Source: Arachidicoccus terrestris (GTDB lineage: Bacteria; Bacteroidota; Bacteroidia; Chitinophagales; Chitinophagaceae). Taken from it: a stretch of 64,000 bases of DNA. Location of the stretch: NCBI RefSeq assembly GCF_020042345.1, contig NZ_CP083387.1:1-64000 (forward strand), given 5' to 3'. Below, piece after piece: positions 1-9,968 of this stretch (its first letter is position 1; each line of letters starts with the position of its first letter). The translations under genes were made by a program, and so were the position numbers. The notes beneath the pieces are model-generated. The model did no database searches. It saw only the letters and a list, made by a program, of their open reading frames with translations, and was not told where the DNA came from.

Positions 1-553
1 TATATTCGGCACCAGGCAAGTATTCCAATATAATAGAATTAGGGAAATCTTTTAGCTGATTTTCAGCTTCTGACAGACTATTTATCTTTTTTGCTCCTCT
101 CGATCCATACCCTACATCTGGCTTCATAAATACTGGATATTTATTTATATCTTGAATTGAATGATATAATCTAGGACAATTAATACTATCACATAATAGC
201 TCATAGGTTAAAGTTTTTGAATTACAAATTGTAGTCGTTTCTGCAGGTGAAGCAATTACTTTACAGCCAAGTTCATTTTCGCAAAGCTTTAAAGAGTTAA
301 TTACAAAATCCATTGTAGGATAAATCGCGTCAATATCGCGAGAAATTATAATCTCCTTTATATGCGCCAAAAAGCCCTCATCGTCTACAAATGGTACATT
401 TCCAATATAATCTTCGTATATATATCGCCCATGATCATCTACGCTATTTGCACCAACGAGCTTTATATGTCTTGAATATATTAAAGACCTATGTATCTCA
501 AGTCCAATTTCAGAGCCACAAGGGAACACCAATATATTGAATTTTTTTTCCAT
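1..553 (-). CDS. ATP-grasp family protein (partial, C-terminus beyond window)
   Basis: The first 184 codons of a minus-strand gene run off the window start. The N-terminus (MEKKFNILVFPCGSEIGLE) is a Rossmann-like pre-ATP-grasp fold. About residues 95-184 look like the start of an ATP-grasp domain, including KPDVGYGSRGAKKI, the glycine-rich loop after the ATP-binding Lys, and ILEYLPGAEY. This resembles the carbamoyl-phosphate-synthase-large-like ATP-grasp proteins found in polysaccharide loci, which ligate an acid to an amine. Its ATG overlaps the stop of the upstream aminotransferase gene by one base (TAATG), which points to translational coupling. By context it may modify the amino sugar made by that aminotransferase; this is inference and the substrate is unknown. 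Confidence 0.75.
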   Translation of the reverse strand, partial: MEKKFNILVFPCGSEIGLEIHRSLIYSRHIKLVGANSVDDHGRYIYEDYIGNVPFVDDEGFLAHIKEIIISRDIDAIYPTMDFVINSLKLCENELGCKVIASPAETTTICNSKTLTYELLCDSINCPRLYHSIQDINKYPVFMKPDVGYGSRGAKKINSLSEAENQLKDFPNSIILEYLPGAEY

Positions 554-1635
554 TAGTTGTTTTGTATTCTTAAAATTAATCGGCAAATTAAATCGACTTC
601 TTCACGAGATAAATCAAAATATAGTGGCAAGCAAGCGACGCGTTTTGCAACATCTTCTGTAATCGATAAATCCTTTTTATCAACATAAGGTAATGAGCTT
701 GACAAAGACGGATAAAAATAACGCCTGGCATAAATTTCATTCTTCTTCAATTTATCAACACATGCCAATAATAAATCTTCTGTTTCAAAGACAATAGGAA
801 AATAGGCATAATTTTTAGAAGCATCTAAATTCCAAATAGGAATCACCCCTTTTACATTTTGAAGGTTTTTCATATACCTTTCTGTTAAAAAACGTCTTTT
901 GTCGATAATTTCATTAACATATGGAAGGTTTGAGAGTCCCATTGCCGCATGGAATTCTGAATTTTTACCATTGATTCCAAGTTCTGCAAAGTCTTCGGGA
1001 CCATTAAATCCAAAATTTCTGATATATGATAACTTTTTAAGGATGTCTTTATTCTTTGTTATTATTAACCCTCCCTCACCAGAATGATAAAGCTTTGTTG
1101 CATGGAGACTACATGTTGAAATGTCGCCATATTCAAAGATCGACTTTCCTCTCAACATAACCCCAAAGGCATGTGCAGCATCGTAAATCACTTTAATATT
1201 ATATTTTTTTGCTATTTTTTCTATCTGATCAACATCACATGGATTACCATAAACATGTGTGGCTAATATTGCTGAAGTATTCTCAGTGATTGAATCCTCA
1301 ATTTTACCGGCATCAATATTTAAAGATTTAGGATCAATATCAACAAACACCGGAGTGCAATTTTCCCAAACTATACAACTGGTCGTAGCAACAAAGGAAA
1401 AAGGTGTGGTAATAATTTCACCTCTTAAATTTAGCGCTTTAATTGCCATCTGCAGCGCTATCGTACCATTTGATACAAACAACAAATGATCAAGTTTTAA
1501 GAACTCTTTCAACTTAATTTCCAATTCACTTGCTAGAGGCCCCATATTTGTTAACCATTGCCTATTCCAAATACCATTTAGATAACTATTATATTCAGAT
1601 TGAGGCGGTAAAAAAGGTTTTGAAACTGGAATCAT
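553..1635 (-). CDS. DegT/DnrJ/EryC1/StrS family sugar aminotransferase
   Basis: A 360-residue PLP-dependent nucleotide-sugar aminotransferase of normal family length. The N-terminal SNGTIALQMAIKAL, the central PFSFVATTSCIVWENC and VYGNPCDVDQIEKIAKKY segments and the DAAHAFGV motif are typical. The Schiff-base lysine should be the Lys of HATKLYHSGEGG near residue 181. The start MIPVSKPFLPP is the usual one. RfbA and RfbB are encoded just upstream, so a likely substrate is dTDP-4-keto-6-deoxyglucose, giving a dTDP-4-amino-4,6-dideoxyhexose (VioA/FdtB/WecE-like chemistry). That substrate is inferred from context. Its start overlaps the end of the flippase gene by 4 bases (ATGA). Confidence 0.88.
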   Translation of the reverse strand: MIPVSKPFLPPQSEYNSYLNGIWNRQWLTNMGPLASELEIKLKEFLKLDHLLFVSNGTIALQMAIKALNLRGEIITTPFSFVATTSCIVWENCTPVFVDIDPKSLNIDAGKIEDSITENTSAILATHVYGNPCDVDQIEKIAKKYNIKVIYDAAHAFGVMLRGKSIFEYGDISTCSLHATKLYHSGEGGLIITKNKDILKKLSYIRNFGFNGPEDFAELGINGKNSEFHAAMGLSNLPYVNEIIDKRRFLTERYMKNLQNVKGVIPIWNLDASKNYAYFPIVFETEDLLLACVDKLKKNEIYARRYFYPSLSSSLPYVDKKDLSITEDVAKRVACLPLYFDLSREEVDLICRLILRIQNN

Positions 1636-3077
1636 TGTTTTAAAATTAAAAGTTTAAGCTCTTGTAAAGCTGATATTCTAAAAATCTTAGACAAAAAGAA
1701 ATACAATATTAAATAAATAGAAGTCAATAACAAAATAATAACAATGTTTGGAAAATACCTATCGGAAATAAAATATTTATTTAATAAGAACGTCATAAGC
1801 CCAACTGAGCCGGCAATCAAAATAATTGGGGTAACTTCAATAATCTGTTTGTATCCTGGATAATTGATAAATTTCCCACTATACCAAGTATTAACTATAA
1901 AAGCAAAAATGGATGAAATTACTTGAAAGATGAGTAAACCATATATACCGTAAAAAATTGAAACAGCAACACCAACTGTAATAAAGGCTTTTTTAATGAT
2001 TTCAAGTTTTAAGTATAGATCGGATCTGCCTTTTACATTTAATATGTTTAAATTATATGCATGATAGGGGTACAAAACACCCGTAATGCATAAAATTTGA
2101 AAATACGGAACCGCCGGCAACCATTTAGCGGTCAAAGCAAAAATAAATAAAGGTTTTGCTAGAACAATCGCAATTGCCATTAATGGAGCCACAATAAAGG
2201 CAACTTGATGTAATAGTTTGCGATAGGCATTCCTAAGTTTGATATCATCATTCTTTAATGCTGCAAACATTGGGTAAGTAACCTTACTTAAAGCAATCGA
2301 AATATTGGTTACTGGCAGCATTTGGAGGCTTTGCGCTTGAGTAAAATAACCAAGTTCTGTTGCTGAAAAATACTTCCCAATTACAATTTTATAGATATTC
2401 GAATAAATAGTATCAATTAATCCTGAAAATGTTAATTTATATCCAAAATGAAAATGATACTTAAATTTTGATTTATCTATCAGCAAACTTGGCACCCAAC
2501 CAGAAAAAAGCCAGTGTTGAATTGTGAATATTAGTGATTGCAAAAGATTCATTGTCACTAAGCTCCAAACCCCAAAACCTTGGTAAGCCAATACCACTCC
2601 AACTAATCCACCAATAATTGTCGAGGGTATTTGCATCAACATTTGTTCTTTAAAACGCATTTCTTTAGTTAATTTCGTTGTCTGAACAGCAACAAACGCT
2701 CTAATTATAAATGCCAATGAATATACGCGAACCACGGGAGATAAAATCGGCTGATGATAGAACTTAGCAATAAGAGGGCCACATAAAAAAATAATCAAAT
2801 AAAATATTACGCTAAAAATTAAATTTACAAAAAAAACAGTTGAATAGTCCTTTTGGTCAGCACGAGTAGTCCTAATTAACGACGATGTCATGCCACTATC
2901 CATTAGAGACGTACCCACGGCAATAAAGACAGCAAGCATTCCAATTAAACCAAAGACAGAAGGGGCAAGAATTCTAGCTAATACAATTCCTACAATTACA
3001 TTTATTGCTTGAACACTAAATTGCTGAGTAAATGTCCAAAATAAACCAGATATCGCCTGTTTCTTTAAAGTAGTCAT
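1632..3077 (-). CDS. Wzx/MOP-type polysaccharide flippase
   Basis: A 481-residue polytopic membrane protein with about 12-14 predicted TM segments, of the Polysacc_synt_3 (WzxC-like) branch of the MOP flippase superfamily. Typical N-terminal features are KQAISGLFWTFTQQFSVQ, then VLARILAPSVFGLIGM, and DSGMTSSLIR. The expected role is to flip lipid-linked repeat units across the inner membrane. It lies 19 bp after rfbA and overlaps the DegT gene by 4 bp, so it is in the same operon. No Wzy polymerase or glycosyltransferase is visible in the window. They may lie past position 1. Confidence 0.88.
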   Translation of the reverse strand: MTTLKKQAISGLFWTFTQQFSVQAINVIVGIVLARILAPSVFGLIGMLAVFIAVGTSLMDSGMTSSLIRTTRADQKDYSTVFFVNLIFSVIFYLIIFLCGPLIAKFYHQPILSPVVRVYSLAFIIRAFVAVQTTKLTKEMRFKEQMLMQIPSTIIGGLVGVVLAYQGFGVWSLVTMNLLQSLIFTIQHWLFSGWVPSLLIDKSKFKYHFHFGYKLTFSGLIDTIYSNIYKIVIGKYFSATELGYFTQAQSLQMLPVTNISIALSKVTYPMFAALKNDDIKLRNAYRKLLHQVAFIVAPLMAIAIVLAKPLFIFALTAKWLPAVPYFQILCITGVLYPYHAYNLNILNVKGRSDLYLKLEIIKKAFITVGVAVSIFYGIYGLLIFQVISSIFAFIVNTWYSGKFINYPGYKQIIEVTPIILIAGSVGLMTFLLNKYFISDRYFPNIVIILLLTSIYLILYFFLSKIFRISALQELKLLILKQ

Positions 3078-3096
3078 ACGGAATACTTAAGCAGTC

Positions 3097-3969
3097 TCAT
3101 TTATTAATGCTTAATAGATACTGACCATAGCTACTATTTTTCATAGTTCTAGATAAATCATCCAACTTATCTTTATCAATGTATTTCATTTTAAAGGCGA
3201 TTTCCTCAATACAAGAAATTTTAAGACCAGTTCTCTTTTCCACAGCCTTTACAAACTCTGTCGCTTCAGTTAAAGCTTCGTGTGTACCCGTATCCAGCCA
3301 TGCGAAGCCTCGGCTCATTATTTCAACTTTTAACTCGTTGGCATCTAAATATTTTTGATTTACTGAGGTTATTTCAAGCTCTCCTCTTTTAGAAGGTTCA
3401 ACATTTTTGGCAATTTCAACTACAGAATTAGGATAAAAATATAACCCGACAACAGCATAGTTTGATTTAGGACTAGCTGGTTTTTCCTCAATTCCAAGAA
3501 CATTCCCCTCTCTATCAAAATCTACCACTCCATATCTTTCTGGATCATCGACGTAATAGCCAAATACAACAGCCTTTTTTTTAATTTGAACAGTTTTTAC
3601 AGTATCAAGCAAAAGTTTTTGCAACCCAGCTCCATAAAATATATTATCACCTAATACCAAACAAACATCGTCTTTATTTATAAAGTCTTCACCGATTAAA
3701 AAAGCTTGCGCAAGACCATCAGGGCTTTCTTGAACAGCATATTGTAATTTTAAGCCAAATTGGCTACCGTCACCTAATAATTCATTAAAACTAGGCAGAT
3801 CTCTCGGAGTCGATATAACTAATATTTCTTGAATACCTGCCAACATTAACACCGAGAGAGGGTAATAAATCATCGGCTTGTCATAAACAGGTAACAATTG
3901 CTTAGATACAACTTTTGTAATTGGATATAACCGTGTTCCTGATCCTCCTGCTAATATTATCCCTTTCAT
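3097..3969 (-). CDS. rfbA: glucose-1-phosphate thymidylyltransferase
   Basis: A 290-residue nucleotidyltransferase that makes dTDP-glucose from dTTP and glucose-1-phosphate. The N-terminus carries the signature [19 protein letters not shown], followed by [46 protein letters not shown] and [17 protein letters not shown] are all present at the expected spacing. Length and start match RmlA/RfbA. It follows rfbB by 27 bp in the exopolysaccharide operon. RmlC and RmlD homologues, needed for dTDP-rhamnose, are absent between these genes. Confidence 0.96.
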   Translation of the reverse strand: MKGIILAGGSGTRLYPITKVVSKQLLPVYDKPMIYYPLSVLMLAGIQEILVISTPRDLPSFNELLGDGSQFGLKLQYAVQESPDGLAQAFLIGEDFINKDDVCLVLGDNIFYGAGLQKLLLDTVKTVQIKKKAVVFGYYVDDPERYGVVDFDREGNVLGIEEKPASPKSNYAVVGLYFYPNSVVEIAKNVEPSKRGELEITSVNQKYLDANELKVEIMSRGFAWLDTGTHEALTEATEFVKAVEKRTGLKISCIEEIAFKMKYIDKDKLDDLSRTMKNSSYGQYLLSINK

Positions 3970-3996
3970 AATTTTTTTTCTACAAGATTCCTTTAA

Positions 3997-5055
3997 TTAA
4001 ATTCGATCTACATATTGTTGGTTATAATACTCAAGATAGCTGCCATTAGTAATAGTATCTAGCCATTCCTGATTATTCAAATACCATTCAACAGTTAATT
4101 TAAGCCCTTGTTCAAAATCTATACTAGGTTTCCACCCAAGGTCTTTCTCTAACTTATCAGCATTGATAGCATATCGAAGATCATGGCCTGCTCTATCTTT
4201 TACGTATGTTATTAGTTTTTCAGAAGAGCCTTCATATCTATCAAGCTTATTATCCATAATTCTGCACAAAAGTTTAATAAGAGCAATATTTGTCCATTCA
4301 TTGTTGCCTCCAATATTATAAGTTTCACCGGCTTCAGATTTGTGAAAAATCAAATCAATAGCTCTTGCATGATCCTCAACCCACAACCAATCTCTAACAT
4401 TCTCACCTTTACCATATATAGGAATAGCGATATTATTTTTTATATTATTAATAGCTAAGGGTATCAATTTTTCTGGAAAATGATGAGATCCATAGTTATT
4501 ACTACAGTGAGATATTACTGTATTTAAACCGTATGTGTCATGATAAGCTCTAACAAAATGATCCGAACTTGCTTTAGAAGCAGAATATGGGCTATGCGGA
4601 TCATATGGAGTTTCTTCAGTAAACATACCAGTTCGGCCTAACGATCCATAAACTTCGTCGGTAGAAACGTGGTAAAATCTATTTTCAGAATAATGATCTT
4701 TCCAAAATTCTTTTGCAGCATTCAATAAATTGACAGTCCCAATTACGTTCGTTTTAACAAACTCCATTGGAGATTGAATACTTCTGTCGACATGGCTTTC
4801 GGCGGCTAAGTGAATAATTGCATTTGGAGTATATTTAGCAAAGATTTTATACAGAAAATCAACATCAACAATGTCACCTTTAACAAATTCATAATTCAAC
4901 TCTCGTTCTATATCCCGCAGATTACTTAGGTTACCGGCATATGTCAGTTTATCTAAATTAATAATTCTATACTGGGGATAATTTTTAACAAATCTGCGTA
5001 CAACATGAGAACCAATAAATCCCGCGCCTCCAGTAATAATAATTGTATGATTCAT
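3997..5055 (-). CDS. rfbB: dTDP-glucose 4,6-dehydratase
   Basis: A 352-residue short-chain dehydrogenase/reductase that converts dTDP-glucose to dTDP-4-keto-6-deoxyglucose. The NAD-binding motif GGAGFIGSHVVRRF is at the N-terminus. VSTDEVYGSLG and the catalytic YSASKASSDHFVRAY are present, as are NNYGSHHFPEKLIPL and GKGENVRDWLWVEDHARAI. It starts 15 bp after the UDP-sugar dehydrogenase gene. Its product is the branch point for deoxyhexoses, and the DegT enzyme downstream is the likely consumer. Confidence 0.96.
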   Translation of the reverse strand: MNHTIIITGGAGFIGSHVVRRFVKNYPQYRIINLDKLTYAGNLSNLRDIERELNYEFVKGDIVDVDFLYKIFAKYTPNAIIHLAAESHVDRSIQSPMEFVKTNVIGTVNLLNAAKEFWKDHYSENRFYHVSTDEVYGSLGRTGMFTEETPYDPHSPYSASKASSDHFVRAYHDTYGLNTVISHCSNNYGSHHFPEKLIPLAINNIKNNIAIPIYGKGENVRDWLWVEDHARAIDLIFHKSEAGETYNIGGNNEWTNIALIKLLCRIMDNKLDRYEGSSEKLITYVKDRAGHDLRYAINADKLEKDLGWKPSIDFEQGLKLTVEWYLNNQEWLDTITNGSYLEYYNQQYVDRI

Positions 5056-5070
5056 TATAATGATATATTT

Positions 5071-6372
5071 TTAAAGTCTTCCATCAACTAAATTTCTATC
5101 AATAAAAGACTTTGCATCAAAAATAATTGAATTGTTCTCTTTATATTTTTTAAAATCAAATCCCTTAAATTCATTGTGAGCAACAGAAACGATTATTGCA
5201 TCATATAATATCTCTGGATTGACTTTTGTATTTATTTCAACATTATACTCTTCTTTTACTTCATTCTTATTTGCCAACGGATCACAAATATCAACAGAAA
5301 TGCCATACTGTTCCAGTTCATGTAAAATATCAACGACCTTAGTATTTCTAACATCTGGACAATTCTCTTTAAAAGTAATCCCCAATATTAATACTTTAGC
5401 GCCTTTAATAGTCTTTCCTTTACGAATCATTAATTTGACAACTTTACTAGCTACAAACTGGGCCATCATATCATTGACTCTTCTCCCGGAAAGAATCACC
5501 TGCGGATGATATCCCAATTGAGTCGCTTTATGGGCCAAATAATAAGGGTCGACACTTATACAATGCCCACCAACAAGTCCAGGCTTATATTTTAAAAAGT
5601 TATATTTGGTCCCTGCAGCATCTAGAACATCGGAAGTATCAATCCCAATTCTATCAAAGATCAACGCGAGCTCATTGACAAATGAAATATTTACATCTCG
5701 CTGAGCATTTTCGATGGCCTTAGATGCTTCGGCCACCTTTATACTTGGAGCAAGGTGTGTTCCAGCGCTAATAATTTTTTTATAAAGGTTATCAACAACT
5801 ACTGCTGCTTCAACCGTAGATCCTGAAGTAACTTTTTTAATTTTTGTAAGAGTATTGACTTTATCACCTGGATTAATTCTTTCTGGAGAATATCCAACAA
5901 AGAAATCTTCATTAAGTTTTAAACCAGAAACATGCTCTAAAATTGGGACACAATCTTCCTCAGTGCATCCAGGATAAACTGTTGATTCATAAATGATTAA
6001 ATCCCCCTTTTTGATAAGGCCGCCTAACATTTTAGAAGCCTTTAGTAAAGGCGCTAGGTCCGGGGAATTGTATCTATCTATAGGAGTTGGAACAGTAACA
6101 ATAAAAACATTTGCCTCCTTCAATACATCAAGTGATGATGAACATACTAAACCTTTCTCAAAGTTATTCTGTTCAGCTAAAATTAAACTATCATTTAATT
6201 TTTTTATATCAGCTTCTAGAGTCCTGTCCTTCCCTTGATTTAACTCTAAAACTCTCTTTTCATTAATGTCAAAACCTATAACTGGAAAATAGCCAGAAAA
6301 TTCAATCGCCAACGGTAGGCCTACGTAACCTAAACCAATAATTGCTATTTTTTTTCGATCAGTTGAAGTCAT
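5071..6372 (-). CDS. UDP-sugar 6-dehydrogenase (TviB/WbpA/WbpO-like)
   Basis: A 433-residue NAD-dependent nucleotide-sugar dehydrogenase. The Rossmann motif IGLGYVGLPLAIEF is near residues 11-24. ESTVYPGCTEEDCVPILE and YSPERINPGDK are typical of the TviB/WbpO group, which oxidises UDP-GlcNAc or UDP-GalNAc to the uronic acid. The catalytic cysteine lies in GLVGGHCISVDPYYLAH near residue 268. The usual three domains (UDPG_MGDP_dh N, central and C) are complete. The exact hexosamine cannot be read from sequence. Its presence predicts an acidic sugar in the polymer. Confidence 0.92.
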   Translation of the reverse strand: MTSTDRKKIAIIGLGYVGLPLAIEFSGYFPVIGFDINEKRVLELNQGKDRTLEADIKKLNDSLILAEQNNFEKGLVCSSSLDVLKEANVFIVTVPTPIDRYNSPDLAPLLKASKMLGGLIKKGDLIIYESTVYPGCTEEDCVPILEHVSGLKLNEDFFVGYSPERINPGDKVNTLTKIKKVTSGSTVEAAVVVDNLYKKIISAGTHLAPSIKVAEASKAIENAQRDVNISFVNELALIFDRIGIDTSDVLDAAGTKYNFLKYKPGLVGGHCISVDPYYLAHKATQLGYHPQVILSGRRVNDMMAQFVASKVVKLMIRKGKTIKGAKVLILGITFKENCPDVRNTKVVDILHELEQYGISVDICDPLANKNEVKEEYNVEINTKVNPEILYDAIIVSVAHNEFKGFDFKKYKENNSIIFDAKSFIDRNLVDGRL

Positions 6373-6445
6373 TTGTTATTATATATTTATATTTACTTTG
6401 TATTTAAATCAAAAGCTATCAAATAAGACCCTGCTACTTGTTTCA

Positions 6446-8827
6446 TTAATTCCGTTTAAACAAACCTTTTAATCGTTCCAATGCACTTTTCTCCTTATTT
6501 TCTCCATATCCGTATCCATAACCGTATCCATAACCGTAACCATATGCATTGTGTTTCTTTGCATCATTTAATACCACCATTAAATGATGCAGTTTCCTAT
6601 TTAAATAAATATCATTTACAATATTTATTTGTTCTTTAAATGTATAGTTATACCGTACGACATATAGACAGGAGTCAGCTAAGCTATTAAGAGAAAAAAC
6701 ATCTGCCACCTGACCAACAGGAGATGTATCAACAATTATATAATCAAACTGCTTTCTCAACTCCATAAACAACTCTTGTATCCTTGGACTAAGGATTAAT
6801 TCTGCAGGATTAGGAGGAATAGGTCCAGCCCCAATCACAAATAAGTTGCTTACAGCTTCGACGGGAGTAATTAAATCATTAACCGAAATTTTGTGGTCAA
6901 TTACGTAATTAGTTATACCTGCTTTAACAGAAATATCTAAACCTTTTAATAATTTGGGTTTACGAATATCAAACTCTAATACCACAACTCTTTTGCCTGT
7001 AAGAGCCATACTTGCCCCTAAATTTGTGCAAAAAAAAGTTTTGCCCTCTCCAGACATACTGGATGTAGTTAAAATAACTTGATTTTTATTGTCTAGAGAA
7101 GCAAACTGCAAATTACTTCTCATTAACCTGAACATTTCGGCAACAGGCGTTCTAGCTTTGTCTCTAATTACCAAATTATGGTTCAAATTGCTGTCTGAAG
7201 AATGAACTATTTCACCCAATATTGGCGCCTCTGTTCTATCTGTAATATCCTTTTGAAGCCTAACTTTATCATCCAGAATATCCCTAGCATATATTGAGCA
7301 GAATGGAATAACTAATCCTAAAACAATTGCTGCAAAATAAATGATCATTTTCTTGGGTCTAACCGGTTTATCAGTGGATGCAGTATCAACAATTGTACGG
7401 GAATTAGCAATAGTTGCAGCTAACGATAATTGCGCTTCCTCTTTTTTCTGCAAAAGGTAACTATATAAGGCTTCTTTTATACTTTGCTGTCTTTTAATCT
7501 CTAACAGTTCTCTTTCTACCTGTGGAGTGCCTTTTATCTTATCTTGAAACTGCTGATAGTTCGAATTTAAAGAACTTTGCGTTGAAGAAATACTATTTTC
7601 AATATTGCGTAAATTTTCCTTTAGGCTTGTACGTAAGCTAGAAATTTCCGAGTCAATGTTCTTCACAAGAATATTTGATGGTTGCACAGTCATTAAAAGA
7701 TTCTTTCTTTTAAGTTGTAAAGCATTAAAATTATTCACTAATTCATTTAAGGTAGGGTCTGTAATTCCTAATGAACTCGGAACCAAATTGTAAGCATTTC
7801 CTGGTTGATTTATATACTCCTGTAAAGAATGAATCACCCTTAGTTTAAGTTTTGCATCTTCTACTTGCTTATATAAATCAGAGGCTTGCGAAAAATAATT
7901 CTGAACATCCGAGCTTACATCTGTTAATTGATTGCTTTCCTTAAAGTTAGCAACTCTTTTCTCAACACCTCCCAGCTCTTCTACTAAACTCACTAATCGG
8001 TTATCAATAAACTTGACAGTATTTCCAGCTACCTGGTTCTTATCTTCAATTGCTTCTCTATTATAGAGTTCAACAAGCTTATTTACAATATCTACTGCTT
8101 TCTCAGGAACAGGATCTTGAAGGGTAATCTTCAAGGCACTTGCGTCTTGATTGACAGCCGCAATGAGAATCTTTTGATTATATTCATCTGCATATTTACG
8201 TAAATCATGAAATATGATTTCTAATTCTAGGTCTTCATGAAATTTGCTTGTTCGTTCAATGATAAAAGAACCATAAGGGCGCCTTACAGTTTCACCAAAA
8301 TAATATGTCTTATCACCACCAAATCCATCAAATAATGTGAACTCTCTTTTATTATTTAAAGTTAATTCTATAGGATCCTTTAATTTATACGCCGAAGAAT
8401 CCATCTTTAGGATTTTTATATTTATGGGTGATGTAGATCGATAAACTTCTGAAGATTTAATATTTCCTTCAATAATCTTAGATGTTTGTAACCAAGGCAT
8501 CTCAGAAAAAACTCTTTGCAAAAGGCTTTTACTTTTTAAAACCTCGATTTCGTTATCAATATTTTGATGAGCTTTAAATATATCAAGATCGGCAAAGGCG
8601 CTCGCAGCATCTCCCATACTTCCCATATCAGGCCCTTTCTTGTCATCACGAATTAACAATTCTGTAGTAATTTCATATTGCGGAGTAGCATACCTAAGAT
8701 ATAAAAATGCACTTGAAAGGCAAACTAGGACTCCTATAAGAAACCAATGCCATTTTCTAGTATATTTTTGAAGTTCTGCTTTTAGATTTAATGAACCTTC
8801 TTGTTGTTTATATTTATTCCCCACCAT
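6446..8827 (-). CDS. Wzc-like chain-length determinant with BY-kinase domain
   Basis: A 793-residue inner-membrane protein with an N-terminal Wzz domain (first TM near residues 30-50) and a long periplasmic coiled coil. A second TM near residue 500 is followed by a cytoplasmic bacterial tyrosine kinase. The kinase has Walker A SSMSGEGKTFFCTNLG (about residue 590), Walker A' VVVLEFDIRKPKL and Walker B DYIIVDTSPVGQVAD. The tail carries an alternating Gly-Tyr run (six or seven YG units) before the final basic segment. In this family such a cluster is the autophosphorylation site. It controls export and chain length together with the upstream Wza-like lipoprotein (40 bp gap). Confidence 0.95.
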   Translation of the reverse strand: MVGNKYKQQEGSLNLKAELQKYTRKWHWFLIGVLVCLSSAFLYLRYATPQYEITTELLIRDDKKGPDMGSMGDAASAFADLDIFKAHQNIDNEIEVLKSKSLLQRVFSEMPWLQTSKIIEGNIKSSEVYRSTSPINIKILKMDSSAYKLKDPIELTLNNKREFTLFDGFGGDKTYYFGETVRRPYGSFIIERTSKFHEDLELEIIFHDLRKYADEYNQKILIAAVNQDASALKITLQDPVPEKAVDIVNKLVELYNREAIEDKNQVAGNTVKFIDNRLVSLVEELGGVEKRVANFKESNQLTDVSSDVQNYFSQASDLYKQVEDAKLKLRVIHSLQEYINQPGNAYNLVPSSLGITDPTLNELVNNFNALQLKRKNLLMTVQPSNILVKNIDSEISSLRTSLKENLRNIENSISSTQSSLNSNYQQFQDKIKGTPQVERELLEIKRQQSIKEALYSYLLQKKEEAQLSLAATIANSRTIVDTASTDKPVRPKKMIIYFAAIVLGLVIPFCSIYARDILDDKVRLQKDITDRTEAPILGEIVHSSDSNLNHNLVIRDKARTPVAEMFRLMRSNLQFASLDNKNQVILTTSSMSGEGKTFFCTNLGASMALTGKRVVVLEFDIRKPKLLKGLDISVKAGITNYVIDHKISVNDLITPVEAVSNLFVIGAGPIPPNPAELILSPRIQELFMELRKQFDYIIVDTSPVGQVADVFSLNSLADSCLYVVRYNYTFKEQINIVNDIYLNRKLHHLMVVLNDAKKHNAYGYGYGYGYGYGYGENKEKSALERLKGLFKRN

Positions 8828-8867
8828 GATTTATTTGACTATTAGGATAATATATTGTATTAAGCAT

Positions 8868-9680
8868 TTATTTAAACCTCAAAAGAATAACTGAAAGCAC
8901 CGAAAGTCCTGAAAGAATTATTGACCAAAGTCTAAAATCACCTTGATTCGCCTGTTGTGCTTTTAATTTGTTTTCAGGTTGAACATATACAATATCATTC
9001 TGTTGAAGATTATAAAATGGGGAATTTAAAGTATTTTTATCATTAAAATTTATTCTTTGAACGTAACGCTTTCCATTTTGTTCTCGAATAACCATTACAT
9101 TATTTCTTATAGCATAAGGGGTCATATCACCAGCTAGTCCCAGCGCTTCCAAAACATTAATTTTATTATTTGGTACCGAAAAAGTTCCTGGGTGAGTAAC
9201 TTCCCCAATTACAGTAACCTTAAAATTTAAAATCCTCACATTAGTGATTGGATCTTTGGCCGTTTTTCCAACTTCTGACGAGATCGTCCTTTGGGCTTCC
9301 TCCATGGTAAGTCCTTTTAGACTAATTTTTCCAAGAATAGGAAAATCGATTTGACCATTGTCATCGACGATATATCCGTCGGGTAATACAGCAGTAGTTG
9401 CCACGCCACTCGAGATACCCGTTGACTGATTATTCATCGGTAATGATCCACTGTTAAATAAAATATTAGCGTCTGGATTTAAAGTTGTTACTTTGATAGC
9501 CAAAGCATCTCCAGGTTGAATTCTAGGTTCAATTCTATTTTTTACTACTTCAGAATACATAGTAGTATCGGGCAGATTACTAAAATATACCAAATTTCGC
9601 CTGGTAGTTGAGCACGATTGAAGAAGTGATATAAAAATTAAAGAAAATGTTAAGCATCTTAACATATTTATCCTAACCAT
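8868..9680 (-). CDS. Wza-like polysaccharide export lipoprotein
   Basis: An outer-membrane polysaccharide export protein (Poly_export plus SLBB domains), about 270 residues. The signal peptide MLRCLTFSLIFISLLQSC ends in a lipobox Cys. The Poly_export domain follows (about residues 55-165; PGDALAIKVTTLNP, GKISLKGLTMEEAQ), then SLBB (VTVIGEVTHPGTFSVPNNK). The C-terminus has one hydrophobic helix (LWSIILSGLSVLSVILL). The reading frame extends to a TTG at 9698, but a promoter -7 element overlaps it. The start is therefore the ATG at 9680 or the one at 9665. It is the first gene of the exopolysaccharide operon. Confidence 0.9.
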   Translation of the reverse strand: MVRINMLRCLTFSLIFISLLQSCSTTRRNLVYFSNLPDTTMYSEVVKNRIEPRIQPGDALAIKVTTLNPDANILFNSGSLPMNNQSTGISSGVATTAVLPDGYIVDDNGQIDFPILGKISLKGLTMEEAQRTISSEVGKTAKDPITNVRILNFKVTVIGEVTHPGTFSVPNNKINVLEALGLAGDMTPYAIRNNVMVIREQNGKRYVQRINFNDKNTLNSPFYNLQQNDIVYVQPENKLKAQQANQGDFRLWSIILSGLSVLSVILLRFK

Positions 9681-9695
9681 AATTGAAATTTGGGG

Positions 9696-9726
9696 CAAAA
9701 ATAGCTTGTTTTTAGTTCAAAAACAA
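9696..9726 (-). promoter_or_regulatory. Bacteroidota promoter of the exopolysaccharide operon
   Basis: Read on the minus strand, TTG (9726-9724), a 20-nt spacer and TATTTTTG (9703-9696) match the Bacteroidota consensus TTG-N~20-TAnnTTTG. Transcription would begin near 9689, just upstream of the ATG at 9680. No other such promoter was noticed between the tightly spaced genes down to position 1. Confidence 0.6.
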
Positions 9727-9968
9727 CAAGAGAAATAAAAATAAAAATTTGAATATATGTCATTTTTTGTTTTAAAACATTTTACACCAAAAAGAACCAA
9801 AACTATGCCAATAAGCAAAAAAGATGTTTGATCAAATCGTAAAGTCAGAAGCGTCTTTCTAAACTTATCATATATGCAACCTTATGCTACTCACCAGATT
9901 TCTTACAAATACTGACAGTATCCCGAAAAGTGTGTAAGTCGAAAATCGAGGATTGAAAATGTAAGTAG

